A program made the translations under genes and the position numbers. Below, in pieces: positions 55,348-64,000 of a stretch of 64,000 nucleotides of DNA. A model generated the notes under the pieces. That model made no database searches and was not told where the DNA came from. It saw nothing but the letters and a program-made list of their open reading frames with translations. Origin of the DNA: Isoetes taiwanensis (lineage: Eukaryota > Streptophyta > Lycopodiopsida > Isoetales > Isoetaceae); contig JAJEKV010000036.1 in the NCBI GenBank assembly GCA_021234155.1, forward strand, positions 6,345,079 to 6,409,078, read 5' to 3'. How positions within the stretch are numbered: the first letter of the stretch is position 1; every line of letters begins with the position of its first letter.

Positions 55348-57018
55348 TCAGCAAAGGGCAAATCTGGGGAATATCAGATCTTTCTTTTCTTGCCTCATAA
55401 GGGCAGCATAAATGTTTGACAATGATACATAAGCACCATCATTTTCTGGATCTAGCTTAAGTACATTCTCTGCAGCACGTTTCCCTCTCTCTTGGTAGCT
55501 GTAAGTGGTGCAAACAGCAAGCAGTGCAGCCCAGGATGCAGCCATAGGCTCCAACAACATCATGTTAATCAAGTCTTCTGCCACATCCACGTTCTCCATT
55601 CGTGCGAGAAGATAAATTAGAGTGTCATAGTGTTCAATTTCCATGTTGACTTTATAATCTCGTGCCATGGAAATAAACAACAAACATCCATTACCAACTA
55701 GACAAGCATTGCTGCATGCTGTAAGGACACTAATAAAAGTTGCCTTGTTGGAAATCACACCTTTAGCCTGCATTTGTTGAAAAAGATCAAGCACATTTTC
55801 TGCGAGACCATATTGGGCATATACATTAATCATTGCATTCCATGCTACTACATCAGGGAAACATATTTTGACAAAAATGCTTTGGGCATCATCACAGCTT
55901 CCGCAAGCACCATACATATTTAAAAGAGCAGTCCCAAGAACGTTATCTAGTTCAAATTGACTCAATTCAATGCAAACATGGATCCGCCTACCCTCATTTA
56001 AGGCAGAAAGAGAAGCACAAGCATCGAGAACACAAAGAAAAGTGGCCCTGTTAGGCTGAAGACCATTATGTTGCATTTGCTGAAATACTTGGATGGCTTC
56101 CATGCCATAATTTTGCGAATAAGCCCCAACCATTGCACTCCATGATATAATATTCGTTTCATCCATCTTCTCAAACATGTCTGATGCATCATCTACACTT
56201 CCACATTTTGCATACATATTCACAAGAACGGACCCCACAACTACATCGGACTGGACTGTACTGACCAAAAAGCATGCATGTATTACTTTGCCTTCTGCAA
56301 TATTTGCTAAACCAGCACATGCATCAAAGCTGCTCACAAATGTGGACTTTGTAAGACTAACCCTTTGAAGCCACATATCCCAGAAAACATCTAAAGCTTC
56401 CTTCTCATATCCATTCTGCCCAAATGCAGCAATCATTGCATTCCATGCAATTGTATCTCGTTGGATCTTATTAAACACAAACCATGCATTTCGAACATTT
56501 CCGCAGTTACAATACATCCTAAGGATAGCTGTTCCTACAACAGCGTCACACTCAAATCCCTGATGCATAACATTGGCATGCAGTTGCTTACCTTCTGCTA
56601 AGTAATGGGGTTCAGAACACACATTGAGGACGGTACTGAAAGAGAATTTATCGAGTTTTACTTCTTTTTGCTGCATTTGACGAAACAAACTCATTGTCAT
56701 TGTGGGATGCCCATGTCTAGCATATGCTGCCATCATCACATTCCAAGGAAACGGATCATGTCTATCCAACCTGCTAAGAACTAGTTGTGCATCTAGAAGG
56801 GCCTCGCATTTGGCATACATCTCCACAAGGACATTTCCTACAGAGAATTCTCGCTCGTTGGCAAGTCTGATCATGTGGGCATGCAGAAACTTACCTTCTC
56901 CAAGGGCTTTTGCATTAGCGCAGTCTCGGAGGAGGGACGTATATGGCACTCCATCCATTGCCTTCCGAACGCCCTTGAGCTTTCCTGCGCCTATTGCAAA
57001 ATGTATTCTTCGTTCCAC
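55348..57018 (-). CDS. PLS-class pentatricopeptide repeat (PPR) protein, truncated E end
   Basis: An intronless frame of 556 codons with about a dozen PPR motifs in PLS order (VGNVLVEMYAKCEALLDAQL, VVGSVLVNMYAKCGSVDDAS, VVAWNAMINVYAQYGLAENV). Such proteins bind organellar RNA, one base per motif, and often guide C-to-U editing. The C-terminus enters an E-type motif (ASWAALLAVCTTYSYQERGK, then LDPENDGAYVSLSNIYAAL) and then stops after 16 atypical residues, without E+ or DYW domain. The frame's first codon is GTG; the first in-frame ATG is residue 21 (56958), and the ATG at 57020 is out of frame. An organellar targeting peptide is therefore not visible. It may be a truncated, possibly non-functional copy. 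Confidence 0.85.
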   Translation of the reverse strand: MERRIHFAIGAGKLKGVRKAMDGVPYTSLLRDCANAKALGEGKFLHAHMIRLANEREFSVGNVLVEMYAKCEALLDAQLVLSRLDRHDPFPWNVMMAAYARHGHPTMTMSLFRQMQQKEVKLDKFSFSTVLNVCSEPHYLAEGKQLHANVMHQGFECDAVVGTAILRMYCNCGNVRNAWFVFNKIQRDTIAWNAMIAAFGQNGYEKEALDVFWDMWLQRVSLTKSTFVSSFDACAGLANIAEGKVIHACFLVSTVQSDVVVGSVLVNMYAKCGSVDDASDMFEKMDETNIISWSAMVGAYSQNYGMEAIQVFQQMQHNGLQPNRATFLCVLDACASLSALNEGRRIHVCIELSQFELDNVLGTALLNMYGACGSCDDAQSIFVKICFPDVVAWNAMINVYAQYGLAENVLDLFQQMQAKGVISNKATFISVLTACSNACLVGNGCLLFISMARDYKVNMEIEHYDTLIYLLARMENVDVAEDLINMMLLEPMAASWAALLAVCTTYSYQERGKRAAENVLKLDPENDGAYVSLSNIYAALMRQEKKDLIFPRFALC

Positions 57019-57020
57019 AT

Positions 57021-57404
57021 GACTGGATGAAACGATGCTATAAATCCAAAAAGGTTTTGGCTAGAGGGGAAAATAGGCAATCGCCCAAAGCTTTTCTTAT
57101 TTGAAGCTCCAATATCACAATCGGGTTAAAGAATTTCGAATTACAGGTTGAAGCACTAGTCTGCAGCTATGAAATCGGGTAAAATCTTTCCCTGATTATG
57201 ATATTGTTAGGGTAAGCTAATTCGTCCGTGATTACCGGGATCACGTTCCAATTAGCTCCTACACCTTCAGCCTACAAAGAAGATCACTTCCAAGGAGTGA
57301 TGGCAATCTTTCAGCACCTCTATGGTCACCAGCTCTATGGTCCTCATGGCGAGCGCTTGAGCAGTAATGCTCCCTAGGAAGGCCCGGCGCTAGTAATTAA
57401 AGAG
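57021..57404. other. No supported gene
   Basis: 5' flank of the PPR gene. Nothing interpretable. Confidence 0.4.
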
Positions 57405-57860
57405 ACTATCATCCAGGGCTTACGGAGTCTTGCCAATAGGAAAGCCCCAGACTTGGACAGTAGGCAGGCAGAGTTGCTCAAGTGGGCAGGGCCGTCATAG
57501 TACTGATCCTAACTGCCTTCTTCAACAGGGCATTACAAGAAGGCTTCCCTATGGTGGACCACTGATAGGGTTGTTCCCATCTACAAGGCAGGTAACCCAC
57601 ACTGCCCCGCCAATTACCAAACAAATGATCGAACAATCATGGTCAGTTCGGTATTTGCAAAGCTACTAGCCGGCATTCTTGAGTAGCAATTGACAAGATG
57701 GGCAGAGGAAGCAGAGGTGTGAGCCCTCACGCAAGCAGGATTCAGGCCTTGACACTCAACCATTGATCATATCTTCACACTGTGGACTCTGGTTGAAGAC
57801 ATCAGGAACGGTCGGCAAGACCTGTATGTTGCTTCGTCGACTTCGCCAAGGCCGTGACAC
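57405..57860 (+). pseudogene. Non-LTR reverse-transcriptase fragment (Jockey/I-like)
   Basis: Plus-strand frames read SLANRKAPDLDSRQAELLKW, then LTAFFNRALQEGFP, RVVPIYKAGNPHCPANYQTN, VSSVFAKLLAGILE, LTQAGFRP, HSTIDHIFTLWTLVEDI. This is the RT block order APGPDG / PIxKxGDxxxxxNYRPI / Q-x-GFRxxxST-x-DHI. Several stops and a shift break it, and the catalytic YxDD block is absent. It is clearly different from the L1-like fragment at 8.3-8.8 kb. Confidence 0.7.
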
Positions 57861-58089
57861 TGTGCCTCGGTTGGTTGCCCTGTATTATCATTTGGGGTGT
57901 CTAATAATTTTTTAGGACCATCGGATGCAAGCATATCCCATAGCATATGCCACATCATGAAATTCTAGCCTTGGAATTCAGGTCAAGATAGGGTCAAATC
58001 CCTTGTATTTGACTTACCCCTATCAGCCAAGCAAACCATTGAAAGCCTGGAGCTTCAAATACAACCTTTCAAATTTCAAATTTCAAATT

Positions 58090-58175
58090 TCGGCCAAATA
58101 AACAATGAGCCTGGGGAGTCGAACCCCAGTATAAGTTCCGACGCTCATCCAAGCATGCCCACTAACATAGCACAC
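58090..58175 (-). repeat. tRNA-like / SINE remnant
   Basis: On the minus strand GTTAGTGGGCATGCTTGG resembles an A box and GGGGTTCGACTCCCC is a perfect B-box stem-loop. The cloverleaf is not complete (no convincing acceptor stem), so I call a Pol III-derived remnant and not a tRNA gene. Confidence 0.4.
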
Positions 58176-58203
58176 ACGTTAGTCCCATTATCTTAATAAT
58201 TAA

Positions 58204-58245
58204 CTAGGAACGCTTGCCCGGCGATGCCGGGCATTAATTGTGGAC
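58204..58245 (-). mobile_element. Helitron 3' terminus
   Basis: On the minus strand GCCCGGCATCGCCGGGC forms a GC hairpin, followed by AAGCGTTC and CTAG then T. Same design as the plus-strand end at 6085. The element body would extend to the right, into the gene-poor 58.3 kb and onward region. Confidence 0.65.
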
Positions 58246-58384
58246 ATGTGCAATAGGTTTAGAGCAAATATGTGTCCTAGAATGTTATTAATAAAATCGT
58301 CTATTTCCATTTTATTTTGTAGATGAAGGTGCTAATTGCATGGGAGCATTGTTGATGTTCAAATTAGTGTAGTTGTAGATATTG

Positions 58385-58560
58385 TTCCGTTAAAATACCT
58401 TCATGCCATAGTCCGCTATGTTAAAAATTTTAAGATAACAGATCCTGCTAAATATACTGTTCACGCCATAATTTGTTATGTTAAAATTTGTAATATAATG
58501 GATTCCGTTAAATATACCTTCACAATCTGATCCGTTATGTTGACTCTATTAATATAACAA
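58385..58560. repeat. Tandem repeat, unit about 58 bp, three copies
   Basis: CGTTAAATATACCTTCA, CCATAATCCGTTATGTT and TTTTAATATAACAGAT-C recur three times with divergence, just inside the Helitron end. Such subterminal arrays are common in Helitrons. Confidence 0.65.
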
Positions 58561-61500
58561 TATATACCGTGTTGGCCTTCCATATGCTTATTTTAATTTT
58601 GGACTTTGAAACAACCATATGTTTTAATCAACCGTATGCCTGTTTTAGCTGTTGACATTGAAATTAAAGCTTTCGGCATAGTGCAAAGGTAGTCTGTTGT
58701 TGGCCGTTGTTCATGAGATATATGTAGTGGAATGTCCCAGCGGTAAATGAAATATTTGTTAGGGTCTTGGCTTCAATTCATGAGTTAATGTAGTGGAATG
58801 TCACATGGTAAAATGAAACATTGCATGCACAAGTGCTTGGACTCAACCTTCTAACCATCCATCCCACAACTCGTAGTCTCATTAGAGTCGAGGCAAATCT
58901 ATGGACATGTAGGTTTTTTTACTTATTCTCTCTAGCTAAATGTCATTTTATGAATCAAGGTTGTCTGAGCTGTATAGAAAGATCTTCATAGCTGAATCTA
59001 AATTCCCTACATATGGATTGGTATGGAGGCTTTGTTCGTGCAGATTTTATAACAATTGATACGAATGTACACTTTGTAGCCATGTGAGAATGTTAGCTCA
59101 GAAAAACAAAAATGCAATATTAAGACGTTGAGCAGCACATGCCATATTAAATCATTCATACATGCTATGGAGCAATGTCTTGCAAGAGACACATGATACA
59201 TTCATAAATTTAAAATCAAGCCCTTGTTATATAGCGTATGATATTAGCACCATATACAGTTGGACCTAGGCTAGGAATGGCAGAAGGAAATCTTCTTCAA
59301 ACACCCAAAATGAGAAAGCTTGGAGAATACAATGCTTTTTGCTTATATGGTTGCTACAAAATATGGTCGTGCAAAATCTAGTTAACAGTCGCTCTTTGGT
59401 CTACTTATGGAGTATTAGAACATTTCGCCTTCTTGTTTTCTTGCAGCAAACAGTATAGTACAAAATGGTAGAATAATGCTTCTTCAATGAGGAATGATTT
59501 TTCATTTCCTAAGAGATCAGCAAGAACGTGCATCAGCTCGATAAACAGCACACAGAGGGACCATATTCAAATGGATATATCCATCCTGTCTCATCATAGA
59601 TTCATAGGCCTCTTCCATTTGTTCAGCACAGATCATGTTCAATAGAGCAAGGCATCATGTGCTCATTTGCAAGGAGAATACATTAGATAAGTAATTCACG
59701 TATCAACAAATGAATAATATTGTGCTAGATAGTTAAAGTCTTACCTTCTTCAATCCTTAATGTTGCAACTCGGCATAGCCATCTCCAATAAAGATTAATG
59801 ATTTTTAGAGGACACAGATTATATATACATTACACTATTCCAATGAATAGTAAATGCAAGGGTATGAATATATATTTTTAAGAATATTTTCTCAGTGCTC
59901 CAAGCTAATAAGAGAAGTTTCGTGTGGGTCCTTCCATATACCAGAGTGCAAGAGTGGAGTACCTTGTTCTATAGGTGCATTCCATCATGTTGATAAGGGC
60001 CCCTTCTAAGAACAATAACGATGTGGATGTTAAACATGGATCCAACTCCACAAATTAGGGCATAAAATAACCATGCATGTGACATTAACATTTGATGATG
60101 GTGCAGTACCTGCAAGTAAAAAAGCATGGGGCAAATCCACGGAACAAACATTCAACGCACTACGAATAGCAAATGCAATAATTAAGATTGCATAACCTTT
60201 CTAGTGACATGTTTATACCAAAAAGTTCCATTCAGTGCACACCACTTTTAAAGATGTATGGAGAGCTCGTAAATTTGCCCTAAAGTGTTTAAAACCTTGC
60301 TCTAGAATGTTGTGAATCAAATGATGTGTCAGTCCAAGTTGTGGATAAAACATCAAATGTTTTGTGCATTGTATCTGCAAAATTAAGAATCCATGATAAA
60401 AATAAAAAGTGTGTTGAATTTATTAGTACTAACTATTTGTTTTCTGGTTTCTATGTCGACCAAATATTTATTGAAGCCAGCAAGCCCTACTTCCTCAAAT
60501 CATCTGTGCCACGCAGCTAAAGTGCAAGGGATGAGCTTATCTACCATAAGAACGTCCCTTCTGCAATAGGACATAGCAAGTTTGAATTATTTATGCAACC
60601 ATCTATCATTCGCCCTAACGTACAAAGAGCTCTGAAATAAACCTACTGAAGATAGAACCTTTTACTGACATGCTGAAGAATATTGTCAATATATTGAAAT
60701 TGAAGACTAAACTTGATCAGCATAGGTTAGGCTACACTCGATCCACAAAAACAACTGCAACATTTCTTAATGTTCTTGTAGAATTATGAAAACACGGAAA
60801 GTGAAAATCTTTATGGAAAGGCATAATATATTAAAAATAAAAATGCATAAAACAACTATATTTGAGAAGGCTGGGCATTTGTTGCAGGCATCAGAAGTTA
60901 TGAAGCAAGTAAAAGCTCAAAATATGAAAATTCAAGCTTTGTGCAATGCCTATTACTGCATGAGTCCCTATTAGTGCATGTGTACAAAGAAAAACAATCA
61001 ACCTCACCTATGTTAAGGGTTGATATGATTGAAAATGCCAGTAAAGCGGTTTATCACTGGTTGTAGAGGTATGCCCTAGAATGATCATTTTTACTGCAAG
61101 AAAACCCTTGGATATTGAATACAATGTGCTCTACTTCATACCTTCCGAGCACATTACTGAAAGAAAATAATTAATCCAACATGTTATGCAATTGCTACCT
61201 CCAGATAACATAAAAAGTTGCCTCCTCTTCCTGAGTTCCTGCACCGAATTTATATGGGAAAAAAAATGCACCTGAATTCCTACAAATTTATTTGCAAGAT
61301 GCTTCAGTCAAAACCAACAATGGTGAGCAGTGGACTTTAGGAATGAGTCTATTGCCAAAATGAATCTGCTCTCTTTACACGAATCTGCTCTCCTAATTTT
61401 GAATTTGTACCTACAAATGAATGAGGAAAACAGAGTTGCAGACTTCACAAACATGCATTGTAAATGGTATTTCTCAGTTACTTGCAGATTTTCACAACAT

Positions 61501-62819
61501 CCAAATCTTCTACCTTCCAGAACAGCTTAATCTTGAAAAATAACCATTAAAATTAACTATTAGAATTAGTGTTAGCAATAAAGCATTTTCCTTCCCATTT
61601 TAATTATTTTATTTGTATGACTGGAATACATTTTTCTAATCTATTAACTGAGTTTGCATACTTTTAAACTTAACCTCCAACAACAGCAGCAAATGCTAAC
61701 AAAAGCAACGTTATTTTCTACAATATCTCCAACAATCCAAAAGAATTAGACTTAAAGCCAAAGCACAGAAAGAGGATAAACAGTTCTCATGTGTTCTATG
61801 ACTGCTTGGAGCATCTATGGATAAAACAAAATGGCATCGTGTATCAATGGCTGTGAGTATACCTAATTTATTTGGATACTTTTGTGTATAAAGAGGAGAG
61901 GAAGGTAAACCAAATGACGGATGAGCTGATGAGCTGGAGTCAAATATGGAGCGCCATATAAACACCTTCAGAATCAGCACTTTGAGCCATGTTAACTGGA
62001 GATTTTCTGTCCCCTCCTGTTGATGGTGATGTACTTATTTTTTCCAACAGCGCAGCTTATTGATATGTATAAAATGAAAAAGTTACATCATGTAGCTTAG
62101 TCAAACTTATATGGATCCTTATATACGTAGTCAAACTTGTGATCCTTGTCTATGCTTCTAGCCTAGTCCATTCGGTTTCACAGGCCTGCAAGTCATGTGG
62201 TATATGTAAATGTTAGCATCAGAATTTTGGCAGTCAGAAGGATAATGGCAAATAATCTAATCACCACAAACCTAGGGTTATTTGAAAACATGTAAAAGGT
62301 AGAACACATGATGCTGCCAGCTAAAATGCTGATTTCACAATCGAGAAGCACTCCTTGCAATTTAGTCCTCTATCTTAGACCATATAAAAGAAAAACCAGA
62401 TAAGAATAAAAAGGGAACGGGAAAATGGGTTACCTTGCACAATGCAATGGAAACTCTCCCTATTGCAATCGAAGCTTTGCTTGCACAGCTGCCTCCAGCT
62501 GCAGGTGATACATGAAAAAAAAAAACCCTCAGATTGTGGATATCGCAAATCCAGCAGAGCAAAACCCCCATAACAAAGAGCAGATTGATTCGGGCCAGGG
62601 ACAGCCGTGCACAGAAGCTGGTTATGGCTTGTTACTCTCCTACATGCGAAACTGACTCAATATAAAAGGTTGAGTCGTAGACAACCTGGTTGCGACAATC
62701 AGCATGTTGTTGTTGCTTGGCAGTCTGCTCGCTCTCCACTCCGTTTGAAAAGTTTTCGAAATGCAAAGTTTGAAATGCAATTCTCCTTTCAAATTATAGC
62801 GCGTCCCGTAAAGGGGAGA
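58561..62819. other. No supported gene
   Basis: Long AT-rich stretch with only short frames. 60326-60520 (VDKTSNVLCIVSAKLRIHDK) reads somewhat like protein but has no family match. It could be Helitron interior. Confidence 0.35.
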
Positions 62820-62841
62820 GGAACGCCGCATGCGGCGTTCC
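62820..62841. repeat. Perfect 22-base GC-rich palindrome
   Basis: GGAACGCCGCA followed by TGCGGCGTTCC, 11-base arms without spacer, in AT-rich surroundings. It is unrelated in sequence to the 27-49 kb palindromes. Between it and 63324 I see no gene. Confidence 0.85.
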
Positions 62842-63324
62842 AGGCATGCAAACCAAAGCCATCGCTTTTTAAATAAGAAGATAGAATGAAATGTCAACAA
62901 CAATCTAGCCCATGACATAATTCTGTTAACCAATTCCAGGCTCCCCACAGTTACTTCAATACATTATAAGGATTTCCTACAATGACCTAACATAACAGAC
63001 AAATTAGTACCATCATTTTAACAATCCAGCTCATCACAGGGTTCCCTTTTCCAATTTCATCACCAAACCATACCTATTATACATCAACCAATTTCAGCCT
63101 CCTCACAATCATGAATAACCATTTCCCATAGCCAACAAACCATACCTATACATTAACAAGTCAAAAGAAAGTTCACAATGTTGAAGGACACTCAACCAGC
63201 TGACCAAAGTTGAGCTCCCCAACACGAAGGTGCTCCTGCAAGCACTACAATACAAATCCAGATCAAGGTTCATGAACTCCACATACAAAATCACAAGCCA
63301 AGAAAACAAGAACATGTAAACAAA

Positions 63325-64000
63325 TCAGTTCATAGCTGAGCCACTTTGTGCATGCCTAATGACTGCATCTAGTTGCCATATTTCCTGCACAAGTAATGCC
63401 CTCGCAAGGCTCATATGAGAACGTAATATGTGCAATTCAGAAACGGGCACCCCCAAATGCTCCCACTCCACAACAGATATGGCATTGTCAATGGATACAT
63501 AGAACCCTCTAAGCTGCCGCCTAAGCAAGCGCAAAGATGCTGCAATCCTATGCGCCTCAGTCCCAACCTGGATAACATTATTCACGAACTCCTGAGCAGA
63601 AAATGCCGCCTCAGGTTTAGCCGAAAACACAACAGGGTCCGGACGGGATGCTCTACAGCAGATGAAATGAAAGACTCAGACAAAGACACAACAGGTTGCT
63701 CCATGCCAACAACTGCTTCCCCAACAGTCTCCATAACTCCTGTAACTATAAACAAACAAAACAATGAAAACAAGGAAACCCAACTGTACAATCAACAGCC
63801 AACCAAGTTCATCAGCCAACAGCCATGGTACGATCACCCTTGTGCACAGGGATATAATCTACACCAGGCTCAAGTATGACAACATCAACACTGTCTGCAC
63901 TATAAGAAGCATCATGAATATCCTCGAAATTATTATCTTGCTCATCAGTGGAATAGCATCATCCCAATACCGCCTCCGCCCACGCCCATTCCTTTCCATA
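63325..64000 (-). CDS. Partial unknown gene at right edge
   Basis: Minus-strand exon-like pieces: about 63980-63850 (DEQDNNFEDIHDASYSADSV, then DVVILEPGVDYIPVHKGD), and after a probable intron ending at a TTATAG acceptor near 63742, ETVGEAVVGMEQPVVSLSES, then with one frameshift PDPVVFSAKPEAAFSAQEFV, and IAASLRLLRRQLRGFYVSID to a stop at 63325. The last part is helical and protein-like. The 5' end is outside the window. I do not recognise the family; a transposon accessory protein is one possibility. Confidence 0.4.

Noticed and set aside
58090-58175. A functional tRNA gene
   Set aside because: The B-box arm is good but no acceptor stem or anticodon arm pairs convincingly.

Overview
The window is nuclear DNA of a land plant, most likely a fern or another seedless plant with a large, repeat-rich genome. 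The signs are GT-AG introns, a chromovirus with an initiator-tRNA-Met primer site, a Harbinger transposase/Myb pair, Helitron ends, several non-LTR remnants and an intronless PLS-type PPR gene of the kind expanded in ferns. The species call is inference. Many genes are broken by one-base indels, which may be real decay or may partly reflect consensus errors in a long-read assembly.

Layout. 1-4.4 kb: a partial minus-strand ORF, then the decayed 3' half of an LTR retroelement with its polypurine tract and LTR. 4.4-10.8 kb: AT-rich intergenic DNA with a Helitron 3' end, a LINE fragment, a minisatellite and a small Harbinger-type MITE. 11.2-13.0 kb: a complete seven-exon LisH-domain gene (447 aa), the best host gene here. 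13-20 kb: no convincing genes. 20.4-25.7 kb: a LINE ORF1-like fragment, a PIF/Harbinger transposase with its D, D and E all visible, and a convergent Myb/SANT-like partner. 26-27 kb: a tRNA-derived SINE with a long (CT)n tail and small repeats.

27.4-52.2 kb is the unusual part. After removing one 13-kb Ty3/gypsy chromovirus (28588-41640), a compact unit is left: three small paralogous genes of a family I do not recognise (77, 82 and 83 aa), a long minus-strand gene that looks like a ParB-type domain joined to a DNA-methyltransferase-like domain, a short promoter-bearing unit, and a plus-strand transposon protein resembling DUF7869. They share two cis signals. One is a palindrome of 10-base arms AAATTGGGCG / CGCCCAATTT around a 2-base centre, found over 20 times in 3' flanks, introns and spacers here and not noticed elsewhere. 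The other is a promoter module: CCAATAAT, then CATCAATA(A/C)T, then a TATA box, often followed by CATTC. The module fronts all three small genes and is repeated in tandem before the DUF7869-like gene. Shared promoters, palindromes and a parB/methylase gene suggest one large mobile or virus-derived element with its own regulatory signals. The gypsy element landed inside the CCAAT box of the third small gene, duplicating CCAAT as its target site.

53-64 kb: a 1.2-kb non-autonomous Harbinger-type element, isolated candidate exons, a PPR gene with a truncated C-terminus, a second LINE reverse-transcriptase fragment, a Helitron 3' end in the opposite orientation, AT-rich DNA, and part of an unrecognised minus-strand gene running off the right edge.
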